A program made the translations under genes and the position numbers. A DNA stretch of 64,000 nt from Comamonas piscis. GTDB taxonomy: Bacteria > Pseudomonadota > Gammaproteobacteria > Burkholderiales > Burkholderiaceae_C. The notes beneath the pieces are model-generated. The model saw only the letters and a program-made list of their open reading frames with translations. It was not told where the DNA came from and searched no databases. The stretch covers positions 4,712,001 through 4,776,000 of the forward strand of contig NZ_CP058554.1 in the NCBI RefSeq assembly GCF_014109725.1. Direction: 5' to 3'. Shown here in pieces: positions 26,361 to 34,429 of the stretch. Positions within the stretch are counted from its first letter, which is position 1. Each line of letters begins with the position of its first letter.

Positions 26361-26603
26361 TCAGGCCTGCAGCGCAGCCCACTCGGCGGGGGTGTGCGTC
26401 TTCATCGACAGCGCATGCACCTCGTCGGTATGCATCTTCTGGCCCAAGGTGGCATAAACCAGCTGGTGGCGCTGGATCAGGCGCTTGCCTTCAAAGGCGG
26501 GCGACACGATGGTGGCAAACCAATGGCGGCCATCGCCTTCCAGTGCAATATGCTCGCAGGCCAGGCCGGCCATGATGATGTCTTTGAGGTCCTCAGCAGT
26601 CAT
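26361..26603 (-). CDS. bolA: BolA/IbaG family protein
   Basis: An 80-residue BolA-fold protein. The family core is clear: GDGRHWFATIVSPAFEGKRLIQRHQLVYATLG, including the conserved His in QRHQ, followed by MHTDEVHALSMKTHTPAEW. IbaG/BolA proteins partner with monothiol glutaredoxins in Fe-S handling and affect cell-envelope traits. Its position after the mla genes and an ABC exporter matches the ibaG place in other proteobacteria (mlaFEDCB-ibaG-murA in E. coli). Confidence 0.93.
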   Translation of the reverse strand: MTAEDLKDIIMAGLACEHIALEGDGRHWFATIVSPAFEGKRLIQRHQLVYATLGQKMHTDEVHALSMKTHTPAEWAALQA

Positions 26604-26702
26604 TGCACGCTCTCACTTATTCGGTTCTAAATGCCTGCCAGCCGCTCCGTGGGGTGGCTGCTGGCCAGGCGACTGCAGCCACGCGGGCTGCAGCAGGGTT
26701 CA

Positions 26703-27458
26703 TCAGTTGCGGATCTTGTAGCCAGTGCGCAGCAGCTGCACCGCCAGGGCGCTCACCAGCAGCCAGGCGACGGCCACAATGCCCAGGCTCAGCCAGGGCG
26801 ACGTGTCGCTCTGGCCGAAGAAGCCGTAGCGGAAGCCGTCGATCATGTAGAAGAAAGGGTTCAGGTGGCTGACCTTTTGCCAGAACGGCGGCAGCGACTG
26901 GATCGAATAGAACACGCCCGACAGAAAGGTCATCGGCACAATCACAAAGTTCTGGAACGCTGCCATCTGGTCAAACTTGTCGGCCCACAAGCCGGCAAGC
27001 AGCCCCAGGGTGCCCATCAGGCCCGCGCCCAGCACGGCAAACATCAGCACCCAAGGCAGCGACGCAAAATGCGGCGGTGCAAAGAACAAGGTGATCACAT
27101 AGACACCCAGGCCCACGGCCAGGCCGCGCACGATGGAGGCGCCCACAAACGCAAAGAACCAGCCCCAGTGTGACAGCGGCGTGAGCAGCACAAACACCAG
27201 GCTGCCCATGATCTTGCTTTGCACCAGGCTCGATGAGCTGTTGGCAAAGGCGTTTTGCAGCAGGCTCATCATCACCAGGCCCGGCACAAGAAACGCGGTG
27301 TAGCTGACGTTGTCAAACACCGCCACCCGGCCTTGCAGCACATGGCCAAAGATCAGCAGGTAGAGCACAGCGGTCAGCACCGGCGCCGCCACGGTCTGGA
27401 AACTCACCTTCCAAAACCGCAGCACCTCTTTGTAAAACAGGGTTTGCCAGCCGTTCAT
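26703..27458 (-). CDS. ABC-2 type exporter permease (YadH-like)
   Basis: A 251-residue integral membrane protein with six predicted hydrophobic segments. Typical family motifs include FLVPGLVMMSLLQNAFANSS, GSLVFVLLTPLS, and near the C-terminus PMTFLSGVFYSIQSLPPFWQ and LNPFFYMIDGFRYG. It resembles YadH-type permeases. Its start overlaps the ATPase stop by 4 nt, so the pair is translationally coupled. The transported substrate is unknown; conserved placement next to mla in betaproteobacteria suggests an envelope role. Confidence 0.9.
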   Translation of the reverse strand: MNGWQTLFYKEVLRFWKVSFQTVAAPVLTAVLYLLIFGHVLQGRVAVFDNVSYTAFLVPGLVMMSLLQNAFANSSSSLVQSKIMGSLVFVLLTPLSHWGWFFAFVGASIVRGLAVGLGVYVITLFFAPPHFASLPWVLMFAVLGAGLMGTLGLLAGLWADKFDQMAAFQNFVIVPMTFLSGVFYSIQSLPPFWQKVSHLNPFFYMIDGFRYGFFGQSDTSPWLSLGIVAVAWLLVSALAVQLLRTGYKIRN

Positions 27459-28405
27459 CGTGCCACTCCCGCGCCCAGTTGCGTCGTGGCATGGTCCACC
27501 ACGGCATCACGCGCCATCACTTGCAAAAACACATCTTCCAGATCCGCGCGGCGGATCTCCAGGTCTTCCACGACCACACCAGCAGTGCGCAGCTGGCCCA
27601 GAATGCGCTCCACATCGGCAGCGCTGCTGGCCGGCAGCTGCACAATGCGGCCGGTGATGCGGGCCTGGGCGGCCAGATCGGCGGGCAGCATGCCATCGGT
27701 CTTGAACTGCAGCACGTTGGAGGAGCTGCCCTGCAGCAGCTCGGCCATCGTCGACAGCGCCACCACATGGCCCGAGCGCAGCATCGCAATGCGGTTACAC
27801 AGCGCCTCAGCCTCTTCCAGGTAATGGGTGGTGAGCAGCACCGTGTGGCCCTGCTTGTTGAGCTTGCTGACGAACTGCCACAAGGTCTGGCGCAGTTCCA
27901 CATCGACGCCAGCGGTGGGCTCATCAAGCACGATGATCGGCGGTTTGTGGACCAACGCCTGGGCGACAAGCACGCGGCGCTTCATGCCGCCGCTGAGCTG
28001 GCGCATATTGGCCGTGGCCTTGTCGGCCAGGCCCAGGCTTTCGAGCAGCTCATCGATCCAAGCGTCGTTGTTCTTCACACCGAAGTAACCGGACTGGATG
28101 CGCAGCGACTCGCGCACATTGAAAAAGGGATCAAACACCAGCTCTTGCGGCACGATGCCGAGCTTGCGGCGTGCGTTGGCGTAGTCCTCGCGCACATCGC
28201 TGCCCAGCACCTTGACCGAGCCACTGCTGGCACGGGCCAGGCCGGCCAGAATGCTGATCAAGGAAGTCTTGCCCGCGCCATTGGGCCCGAGCAGGCCAAA
28301 GAACTCCCCTTCCTCGATATCGAGGCTGACGTTGTTCAATGCCTGGAAGGGACCCTTGGCGGTCTGGTAGACCTTGGAGACGGATTGGAATGCGATGGCG
28401 GACAT
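27455..28405 (-). CDS. ABC exporter ATP-binding protein (YadG-like)
   Basis: A 316-residue ABC ATPase. Walker A is GPNGAGKTS, the signature is LSGGMKRRVLVAQAL, Walker B IIVLDEPTAGVD, and the H-loop TTHYLEEAEAL. A ~90-residue C-terminal extension after the nucleotide-binding domain is typical of YadG/CcmA-like ATPases that pair with ABC-2 permeases. It overlaps the permease gene by 4 nt and lies 55 bp after mlaB in the same direction, possibly as the tail of the mla operon. Confidence 0.93.
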   Translation of the reverse strand: MSAIAFQSVSKVYQTAKGPFQALNNVSLDIEEGEFFGLLGPNGAGKTSLISILAGLARASSGSVKVLGSDVREDYANARRKLGIVPQELVFDPFFNVRESLRIQSGYFGVKNNDAWIDELLESLGLADKATANMRQLSGGMKRRVLVAQALVHKPPIIVLDEPTAGVDVELRQTLWQFVSKLNKQGHTVLLTTHYLEEAEALCNRIAMLRSGHVVALSTMAELLQGSSSNVLQFKTDGMLPADLAAQARITGRIVQLPASSAADVERILGQLRTAGVVVEDLEIRRADLEDVFLQVMARDAVVDHATTQLGAGVAR

Positions 28406-28460
28406 GAGGCGGCCATTGTAGGCGCAGCGGCCAGATGGCGCTGTCCTGGGGGTTCAGTGC

Positions 28461-28742
28461 TCAGGCAGCGGTTTGCAGCAGGCCATCCACGCCGTACAGG
28501 CGTGCCAGCGAATGCACCGGCGCGGACAAGCCACTCAACTGCAGCTGCCGGCCGGCGGCCAATGCCGCGCGGCGGCTGCCCAGCAGCACGGCCAGGGCCG
28601 ACGAATCAAACACCGCCAATGCGCTGGCATCGATCTGCACCGCAGCGCCCGCAGGCAACTGCGCAATCCACGCTTGCAGGTGCTGCAAGCAGGCCTGGGC
28701 CTGGTCGTGGGTCAGGGTCGAGGGCAGGCTGAGCACGGCCAT
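28461..28742 (-). CDS. mlaB: STAS-domain protein MlaB
   Basis: A 93-residue single STAS domain with the conserved AVFDSSALAVLLGSRRAA segment, in which the Ser-Ser-Ala region aligns with the STAS core. In the Mla complex MlaB binds the ATPase MlaF and is needed for its assembly and activity. It begins 3 nt after the mlaC stop, within one operon. Confidence 0.88.
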   Translation of the reverse strand: MAVLSLPSTLTHDQAQACLQHLQAWIAQLPAGAAVQIDASALAVFDSSALAVLLGSRRAALAAGRQLQLSGLSAPVHSLARLYGVDGLLQTAA

Positions 28743-28745
28743 CGT

Positions 28746-29393
28746 TTACTTGCCTGCGTTGGCCTTGTTGCGGGCGGCGATGGAGTCGATCAGGGTCTGG
28801 GGGCTGCCGCCGGGCTTGTTCAGCTCTTCCTGGAACTGGTTGCGGTAGGTTTCCACCATCCAGATGCCCATTACGTTCAGGTTGTAGATCTTCCAACCCA
28901 TGCCCTGGCCAGGCGTCTTTTGAAGGCGGTAGTCCAGCTGGATCGGGTCGCCACGGCCCAGAATCTCGGAGCGCACCACGACTTCCTTGTCACCGGCCTG
29001 CATACGCACCGGCTTGACGCTGATCGTCTGGTTACTGACCTGGTGCAGCGCGCCAGCGTAGGTGCTGACCATCAGCTTCTTGAACTCATCTTGGAGTTGC
29101 TGCTGTTGGGCGGCAGTGGCAGTGCGCCACTTGGGACCGACGGCCGATGCCATCATGCGGCGAAAATCCACATTGGGCATCACGACGCTGTCGACATAGG
29201 ACGTGATCTTGGACACATCACCGCCACGGATGGATTGGTCGGTCTTCAAGGTGTTCAGCACCTCGTCCGAGAGTTGCTTGATCATGGCGTCCGGCGCCAT
29301 GTCAGCAGCGCTGGCCATCAAGGGGGTGGATGCCAAGCCGGCCACCACTGCCCATGCAGCGGAGTACTGTACCCATGCGCGACGATTGATCAT
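28746..29393 (-). CDS. mlaC: Periplasmic phospholipid carrier MlaC
   Basis: MlaC, 215 residues, shuttles phospholipids between MlaA-porin at the outer membrane and MlaFEDB at the inner membrane. The chosen ATG (29393) has AAAGGA 6 nt upstream and gives a clean signal peptide, MINRRAWVQYSAAW to LMASA-A. The mature part has family motifs VVMPNVDFRRMMASAVGPKWRTA, FKKLMVSTYAGALHQVS and the C-terminal MGWKIYNLNVMGIWMVETYR. An upstream in-frame start at 29459 is unlikely. Confidence 0.94.
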   Translation of the reverse strand: MINRRAWVQYSAAWAVVAGLASTPLMASAADMAPDAMIKQLSDEVLNTLKTDQSIRGGDVSKITSYVDSVVMPNVDFRRMMASAVGPKWRTATAAQQQQLQDEFKKLMVSTYAGALHQVSNQTISVKPVRMQAGDKEVVVRSEILGRGDPIQLDYRLQKTPGQGMGWKIYNLNVMGIWMVETYRNQFQEELNKPGGSPQTLIDSIAARNKANAGK

Positions 29394-29508
29394 GTTGTTT
29401 CCTTTGTAGTCCGGGCCTGCAACCCAGACCCGAACGTTGTTAGATGTGGAGGCGGGCATGCAGTTGCATGCACCGCTTGATTTCTTGTAAGTCTTTATAA
29501 CTTCAGGC

Positions 29509-30285
29509 TTACTTGCCGCTGCCCTGGGGAGCGGGTTCGGCGGCAGACTCGTTCATCCACTGCGTTTCGTCCTCTTCGTCCCCGGCACGCGTAGCGTTTT
29601 CACGCAACTGCAGGTAGGCATCACGGGTGAAGCTGTACTTGTCCAGCGCCGCCGACTGGACCAGCGATGTAGTGCCCAGCAGGTTGGCGCGGGTGTTGAC
29701 GATGCGCAGGCCGGTGAGCGAGTTGCGAACTGGTACATCGTTGACATAACTGACCACATTGCCCTGCCAGTCCACCACCATGCCGGCGGAGTCGCGGATG
29801 GTCGAGGGGCCAAGCAAGGGCCAAACGATATAGGCACCAGCCGGCATGCCGTAGCGGGCCATCGTCAAACCAAAGTCCTGCTTGTGGCGCTCGATATCCA
29901 TCTCGCTGGCCACATCAATCAAACCGCCCAGACCGAATACGGTGTTGGTGGTGAAACGCACCACGCTGTTGTAGGTGCCCTCGCCCTTGAGCTGCAGGGC
30001 ATTGTTTACCACCGACCACAGATCGCCCAGGTTGGCGAAGAAGTTGGTCACGGCGGTACGCACTACGGTGGGCGTCACATCGCGGTAGCCGGTAGCCACA
30101 GGCTCCAGCACGGCGCTGTCAACGGCATCGTTAAAGCGGAACATTGCCCGGTTGTAGGGCTCCAGCGGATCGCGGGGGTTGGCCCCAGGGCCACTGGCGC
30201 AGCCGGTCAATGCAGCGGCTAGGCCCAGGGTGGACGCCAGCATCCAGGTGCGTGCGTGTTGTTTATTGGTTGGATAACGCATCAT
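29509..30285 (-). CDS. mlaA: Outer-membrane lipoprotein MlaA (VacJ)
   Basis: MlaA, 258 residues, sits in the inner leaflet of the outer membrane and extracts mislocalised phospholipids. It starts with a lipoprotein signal ending in the lipobox LTGCAS, followed by the diagnostic DPLEPYNRAMFRFNDAVD. Later motifs include NFFANLGDLWSVVNNALQLK, NTVFGLGGLIDVASE, DFGLTMARYGMPAGAYIVWPLLGPSTIRD. In E. coli this gene is elsewhere; in many betaproteobacteria it lies inside the mla operon between mlaD and mlaC, as here. Confidence 0.95.
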   Translation of the reverse strand: MMRYPTNKQHARTWMLASTLGLAAALTGCASGPGANPRDPLEPYNRAMFRFNDAVDSAVLEPVATGYRDVTPTVVRTAVTNFFANLGDLWSVVNNALQLKGEGTYNSVVRFTTNTVFGLGGLIDVASEMDIERHKQDFGLTMARYGMPAGAYIVWPLLGPSTIRDSAGMVVDWQGNVVSYVNDVPVRNSLTGLRIVNTRANLLGTTSLVQSAALDKYSFTRDAYLQLRENATRAGDEEDETQWMNESAAEPAPQGSGK

Positions 30286-30306
30286 CGTTCTCGTTCTTAG
30301 ATAGTG

Positions 30307-30786
30307 TTATTCGGCAGGTTTTGGCGCCGAACTCTCCGAAGCCTTGCCATACAGGAACTGACCAATCAGATTTTCCAGCACGATGGCCGATTGTGTATTG
30401 GTGACGGTGTCACCGCTTGCCAAAGGCTTTTCATCGAACCCGGCCTCAACGCCCACGTACTGGTCGCCCAGCAGGCCGCTGGTCAGGATCTTGAAGGAGC
30501 TGTCCTTGGGGAAGGCATAGCCATTGGTCAGCTCGATATGGACATCGGCCTGGAAGGTCTGGTCATTGAAGCTGATGCTTTTGACCCGACCGACCTTGAC
30601 ACCCGCGCTGCGCACCGCAGCCTGGGCCTTCAAGCCGCCAATATTGTCAAAGCGGGCTGTCACTTCATAGCCTTTGTTGAAATCCAAAGTCAGCAGGTTG
30701 CCCGCGCGCAGTGCCAGGAACACCAGCGCGGCGGCACCCAGCATGACAAACAGGCCAACCCAGATATCGGTTTTGGAGGGCTGCAT
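30307..30786 (-). CDS. mlaD: MCE-domain protein MlaD
   Basis: MlaD, 159 residues, is the membrane-anchored MCE protein that forms a hexameric ring on MlaE. An N-terminal transmembrane helix (DIWVGLFVMLGAAALVFLALRAGNL) is followed by one MCE domain: YEVTARFDNIGGLKAQAAVRSAGVKVGRV, and DSSFKILTSGLLGDQYVGVEAG. Length matches other MlaD proteins. It lies between mlaE and mlaA, 21 bp before the latter. Confidence 0.95.
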   Translation of the reverse strand: MQPSKTDIWVGLFVMLGAAALVFLALRAGNLLTLDFNKGYEVTARFDNIGGLKAQAAVRSAGVKVGRVKSISFNDQTFQADVHIELTNGYAFPKDSSFKILTSGLLGDQYVGVEAGFDEKPLASGDTVTNTQSAIVLENLIGQFLYGKASESSAPKPAE

Positions 30787-30827
30787 ATGCGAATCCGTTT
30801 CTCTTTTCTATCTCTATAGGGTTGGCG

Positions 30828-31610
30828 TCAGATGCTGAACATCATCGCGGTGAGCATGAAGTCCAGCGCCAGCACCGACAAGGAGGCCATCACCACCGTG
30901 CGCGTCGTGGCGCGCGAGACGCCTTCAGGCGTGGGCTTGGCGACAAAACCTTGGAGCAAGGCAACAAAGGTGACGGTGATCCCAAACACGATGCTCTTGA
31001 TCACGCCGTTGCCCAGGTCCTTGAATACATCGACACCGCTTTGCATCTGGCCCCAGAAAGCGCCGCCGTCGATGCCCAGCATCAGCACGCCCACAATCCA
31101 GCCGCCCATGATGCCGACTGCACTGAACACCGCAGCCAGCAGCGGCATCGCAATCAGGCCGGCCCAAAAGCGCGGTGCCAGAATGCGCTCCACCGGGTCG
31201 ACCGCCATCATCTCCATCGCAGACAACTGCTCGCCGGCTTTCATCAGGCCAATCTCGGCCGTGAGCGCGGTGCCCGCACGGCCTGCAAACAGCAGCGCCG
31301 TCACCACCGGGCCTAGCTCGCGCAGCAGGGTCAGCGCCACCATCATGCCCACGGCCTCGGCCGAGCCGTAGCGCTGCAGGATGTAATACCCCTGCAGGCC
31401 CAGCACAAAGCCGACAAACAGGCCCGACACGCCAATGATGGCCAGCGAGTAATTGCCCAGAAAGTGGATCTGGTCGCGCAACAAAGCCGGGCGCCGCAGC
31501 ACATAGCCCAGGCCCACCAGCAGGCGCAACAACAAACGCGTCGCCTGGCCCACAGCCACCGCCTTGCTGCGCAGCGCAAAACCTATATCAGCAGGGTGCC
31601 ACCAACGCAT
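30828..31610 (-). CDS. mlaE: Phospholipid ABC transporter permease MlaE
   Basis: MlaE, 260 residues, is the permease of the Mla complex. It has five to six hydrophobic segments and family motifs FVLGLQGYYILQRYGSAEAVG, LLRELGPVVTALLFAGRAGTALTAEIG, MKAGEQLSAMEMM(A)VDP and FGITVTFVALLQGF. Its ATG shares one base with the mlaF stop (TGATG), so translation is coupled. Confidence 0.95.
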   Translation of the reverse strand: MRWWHPADIGFALRSKAVAVGQATRLLLRLLVGLGYVLRRPALLRDQIHFLGNYSLAIIGVSGLFVGFVLGLQGYYILQRYGSAEAVGMMVALTLLRELGPVVTALLFAGRAGTALTAEIGLMKAGEQLSAMEMMAVDPVERILAPRFWAGLIAMPLLAAVFSAVGIMGGWIVGVLMLGIDGGAFWGQMQSGVDVFKDLGNGVIKSIVFGITVTFVALLQGFVAKPTPEGVSRATTRTVVMASLSVLALDFMLTAMMFSI

Positions 31611-32452
31611 CAGCGGCCTCCTTTCGAAGCAGTGATTCCGAAGCCGGCCGCGCCAAAATCCTCATCCAGACTCGGCCCTTGCACATGGAAAGGCACGGGT
31701 CCCTGGGGCAGCGCATTGACAAACTGGTGCACCAGCGGATCACTGCTACCACGCACCTCATCGGGCGTACCCTGTGCGGCCACCACGCCGGGGCCAAGAA
31801 TGATCACCTGGTCGGCGAGTTTGAAAGTTTCTTCCAGATCGTGCGAGACGATGATGCTGGTGAGGCCCAGCGCATCGTTGAGCTCGCGGATCAGCTGGGC
31901 CGAGGTGCCCAGCGAAATCGGGTCCAGCCCGGCAAAGGGCTCGTCGTACATGATGAACTCAGGATCGAGTGCCATCGCACGGGCCAGCGCCACGCGCCGG
32001 GCCATACCGCCGGAGATTTGCGACGGCAGCAGATCGCGCGCACCACGCAGGCCCACCGCCTGCAGCTTCATCAGCACGATGTCGCGCACCAGGCCTTCGG
32101 ACATATCGGTGTGCTCGCGCAGCGGAAAGGCCACGTTCTCGAACACCGTCATGTCGGTAAACAAAGCGCCAAATTGGAACAGCATGCCCATGCGCCGCCG
32201 CGCTGCATAGAGCTGCGCCTGGCTCATGGCGCCCACATCCTGGCCGCCCAGCAGCACCTGGCCCGATTGGGCCTTGGCCTGGCCCCCGATGAGTCGCAGC
32301 ACGGTGGTTTTGCCCCCGCCAGATGCGCCCATCAAGGCCGTCACCTTGCCACGCGGGATGGTCAGCGACACATCGCGCAGGATCGTGCGGTCACCGTAGC
32401 CAAAGGTGACATTGCGCAGTTCGACAAGAGGTGGTTGGGCAGAAGATTGCAT
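31610..32452 (-). CDS. mlaF: Phospholipid ABC transporter ATPase MlaF
   Basis: MlaF, 280 residues from the chosen ATG (32452), which aligns with the known N-terminus (VELRNVTFGYGDR). Walker A is GASGGGKTT, signature LSGGMARRVALARA in the form ISGGMARR, Walker B FIMYDEPFAGLD, H-loop SHDLEE. The C-terminal LPQGPVPF stretch is typical of MlaF, where the tail contacts a neighbouring subunit. In-frame ATGs at 32476 and 32485 and a TTG at 32557 lie upstream and none has a good Shine-Dalgarno, so the start is uncertain. It is the first gene of the mla operon. Confidence 0.93.
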   Translation of the reverse strand: MQSSAQPPLVELRNVTFGYGDRTILRDVSLTIPRGKVTALMGASGGGKTTVLRLIGGQAKAQSGQVLLGGQDVGAMSQAQLYAARRRMGMLFQFGALFTDMTVFENVAFPLREHTDMSEGLVRDIVLMKLQAVGLRGARDLLPSQISGGMARRVALARAMALDPEFIMYDEPFAGLDPISLGTSAQLIRELNDALGLTSIIVSHDLEETFKLADQVIILGPGVVAAQGTPDEVRGSSDPLVHQFVNALPQGPVPFHVQGPSLDEDFGAAGFGITASKGGR

Positions 32453-32486
32453 AGAAAAGCCGGCAACATCCGGCATCGTCATCATA

Positions 32487-32509
32487 AGAGAGGGGCCATG
32501 CCCCTCTCT
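32487..32509. promoter_or_regulatory. Perfect hairpin in the mlaF leader
   Basis: AGAGAGGGGC and GCCCCTCTCT form a perfect 10-bp inverted repeat around a 3-nt loop. It ends 1 nt before the in-frame ATG at 32485 and 34 nt before the preferred mlaF ATG, without a T tract on either side. In the mRNA it could hide or shape the translation start. Confidence 0.55.
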
Positions 32510-32557
32510 GTAGTCAGTTGCCGCAGCATAAGCCGTCAAGCTTACCGCTTGTAACAA

Positions 32558-32571
32558 ACATTCATGAATGT
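32558..32571. promoter_or_regulatory. 14-bp palindrome upstream of the mla operon
   Basis: ACATTCATGAATGT is a perfect palindrome in the AT-rich stretch 32550-32580 that precedes mlaF, where the promoter should be. It may be a transcription-factor site; no regulator can be named from it. Confidence 0.4.
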
Positions 32572-32723
32572 ATTTATAGCGGCTGATCGTAACCCGGAGA
32601 GACTAAGCCCCGCAGTGCAACAGGCTATTGCCGGGCACCGCGGTTAGGCAACTGCACATCATCGCACGCGCAGCCACTCTGCCTTTGGCAGCCAAGGTCA
32701 ACAAAGCTGAGAAGCGCCCAGGA

Positions 32724-33512
32724 TTAGAGCATATTGTCCAAAAACGAACGAATGCGGGCGTGGCTGCAGTCTTCAAAAAACGCGCGGGCCGGCTTGGCCT
32801 CGATCAAGGAGCCTTGGTCCATGAAGACCACGGTATTGGCCACCTCGCGGGCAAAACCCATTTCATGGGTGACCACCAGCATGGTCATGTGCTCTTCGGC
32901 CAGTTGCCGCATGGTGCGCAGCACTTCGCCGGTCAGTTCCGGGTCGAGTGCCGAGGTCGGTTCGTCGAACAGCATGATGTCCGGCTCCATCGCCAGCGCG
33001 CGCGCAATGGCCACGCGCTGCTTCTGCCCGCCCGACAGCCGCGCCGGGTAGGCATCGGCCTTTTCCTGCAGGCCCACCTTGCGCAGCAGCTCCTGGGCCT
33101 TGGGCATGACCTGGTCACGCGTCAGGCCCTTGACGACCATCGGCGCCTCGGTGATGTTCTCGATCACCGACAGATGCGGGAACAGGTTAAAGCCCTGGAA
33201 CACCATGCCCATGCGGCGCAGAATGGCGCGCATTTGCGCCTCGGGCGCGTACTGGGCCTGGCCCTGCGCATTGGTGCTGACCAAGGTCTGGCCCTCCACC
33301 ACCACCGATCCCGCGTCGATCACTTCCAGGTGGTTCAAGCAGCGCAGAAAGGTGCTCTTGCCCGAGCCGGAGGGGCCGATCACGGCCATCACCTCGCCCT
33401 TGTGGATATCGAGCGAGACCTTTTTCAGCACCTCATTGCCATTGAAGGCCTTGCTGATATCGCGCGCCTGCACCATCACCGGGGTGCCCGTGTCTTTGCC
33501 TGTCATTGCCAT
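32724..33512 (-). CDS. Polar amino-acid ABC transporter ATP-binding protein (GlnQ/HisP family)
   Basis: A 262-residue ABC ATPase with Walker A GPSGSGKST, QMRAILRRMGMVFQGFNLFPHLSV (Q-loop), signature LSGGQKQRVAIARALAM, Walker B IMLFDEPTSALDPE and H-loop VVTHEMGFA. The FNLFPHLSV and TSALDPE motifs place it in the polar amino-acid uptake group. It lies last in the operon, 54 bp after the permease gene. Confidence 0.94.
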   Translation of the reverse strand: MAMTGKDTGTPVMVQARDISKAFNGNEVLKKVSLDIHKGEVMAVIGPSGSGKSTFLRCLNHLEVIDAGSVVVEGQTLVSTNAQGQAQYAPEAQMRAILRRMGMVFQGFNLFPHLSVIENITEAPMVVKGLTRDQVMPKAQELLRKVGLQEKADAYPARLSGGQKQRVAIARALAMEPDIMLFDEPTSALDPELTGEVLRTMRQLAEEHMTMLVVTHEMGFAREVANTVVFMDQGSLIEAKPARAFFEDCSHARIRSFLDNML

Positions 33513-33566
33513 TCTCCTGCGCTGTTCGCTGCTACTGCTTCGTACCCATCCATTGCGGTAAGCCAG

Positions 33567-34220
33567 TTAGGCGTCATATTTGGCATAGCGCTTTTCCAGG
33601 CGGTTGAAGCCCCAGGTTAGCACCAGGGTCATCAGCAAGTAGAAGGCGGCCGCCACCACAAAGGGGGTGGTGGTGAAGTCGCGCTGCACAATGCCGCGCG
33701 CGGCGCGCAGCAAGTCATTGAGGGCGAGCACATAGATCAGCGAGGTGTCCTTGACCAGGGTGATGGTCTCGTTGCTGACCGGCGGCAAGATGGTGCGCAC
33801 CATCTGGGGCAGCACAATGCGGCGCATGGTCTGGCTGTAGGACAGGCCCAGCACCTTGGCGCCTTCGTACTGGCCCCGGTCCACGCTCTGGATACCGGCG
33901 CGGAAGATCTCCGCAAAATAGGCCGCGTAGTTCAACGCAAAGGCCACGACGGCCGATGGGAAATCAGGCAGGCGCACGCCAATCACCGGCACAAAGGGCA
34001 GCGCAAAGTAGATAAACAGCAGCTGCAGCATCAGCGGCGTGCCGCGCATCAGCCAGATATAGGCCTCAACAAAGCGCGACAGCGCCTTGAACCGCGACAG
34101 ACGCGCCAACGCCAACGCCAGACCCAGTGGCACCGACAGTGCCAGGGTGATGAAGAACAGCTTGAGGGTGACCAGGGCGCCGTTGGACAGCGGCCCCAGC
34201 AGGGAAATTACATAATCCAT
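33567..34220 (-). CDS. Polar amino-acid ABC transporter permease
   Basis: A 217-residue HisM/GlnP-type permease. It has an N-terminal helix pair, the WLMRGTPLMLQLLFIYF motif, then NYAAYFAEIFRAGIQSVDRGQYEGAKVLGLSYSQTMRRIVLPQ, which contains the EAA loop that docks the ATPase. Only one permease gene is present, so the transporter would be a homodimer. Confidence 0.94.
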   Translation of the reverse strand: MDYVISLLGPLSNGALVTLKLFFITLALSVPLGLALALARLSRFKALSRFVEAYIWLMRGTPLMLQLLFIYFALPFVPVIGVRLPDFPSAVVAFALNYAAYFAEIFRAGIQSVDRGQYEGAKVLGLSYSQTMRRIVLPQMVRTILPPVSNETITLVKDTSLIYVLALNDLLRAARGIVQRDFTTTPFVVAAAFYLLMTLVLTWGFNRLEKRYAKYDA

Positions 34221-34389
34221 CGATGGCCTTCAGGGTGACTACAGCGCAAGAGGCCGCTCGCCACAGGCACGAGTGCGCTTGGAACCGGTGGACGATCCAA
34301 GCCAGGCACTCCTGTCAAAAAAATCCGTTCTGGCCGCCGGGCAGCGCCCAGCGCTGCGGCGGCCAAGGGCTGCGCCCAAAAGCACAAGA

Positions 34390-34406
34390 CCGGCACGCTG
34401 TGCCGG
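34390..34406 (-). promoter_or_regulatory. Intercistronic hairpin between receptor and permease genes
   Basis: CCGGCAC and GTGCCGG form a perfect 7-bp stem around a 3-nt loop in the 209-bp gap after the binding-protein gene. Such hairpins in ABC operons stabilise the upstream mRNA or stop part of transcription, giving more binding protein than permease. A loose T-rich stretch follows on the minus strand. Confidence 0.5.
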
Positions 34407-34429
34407 CCCGGTGCAGAGTCATGCAACGA

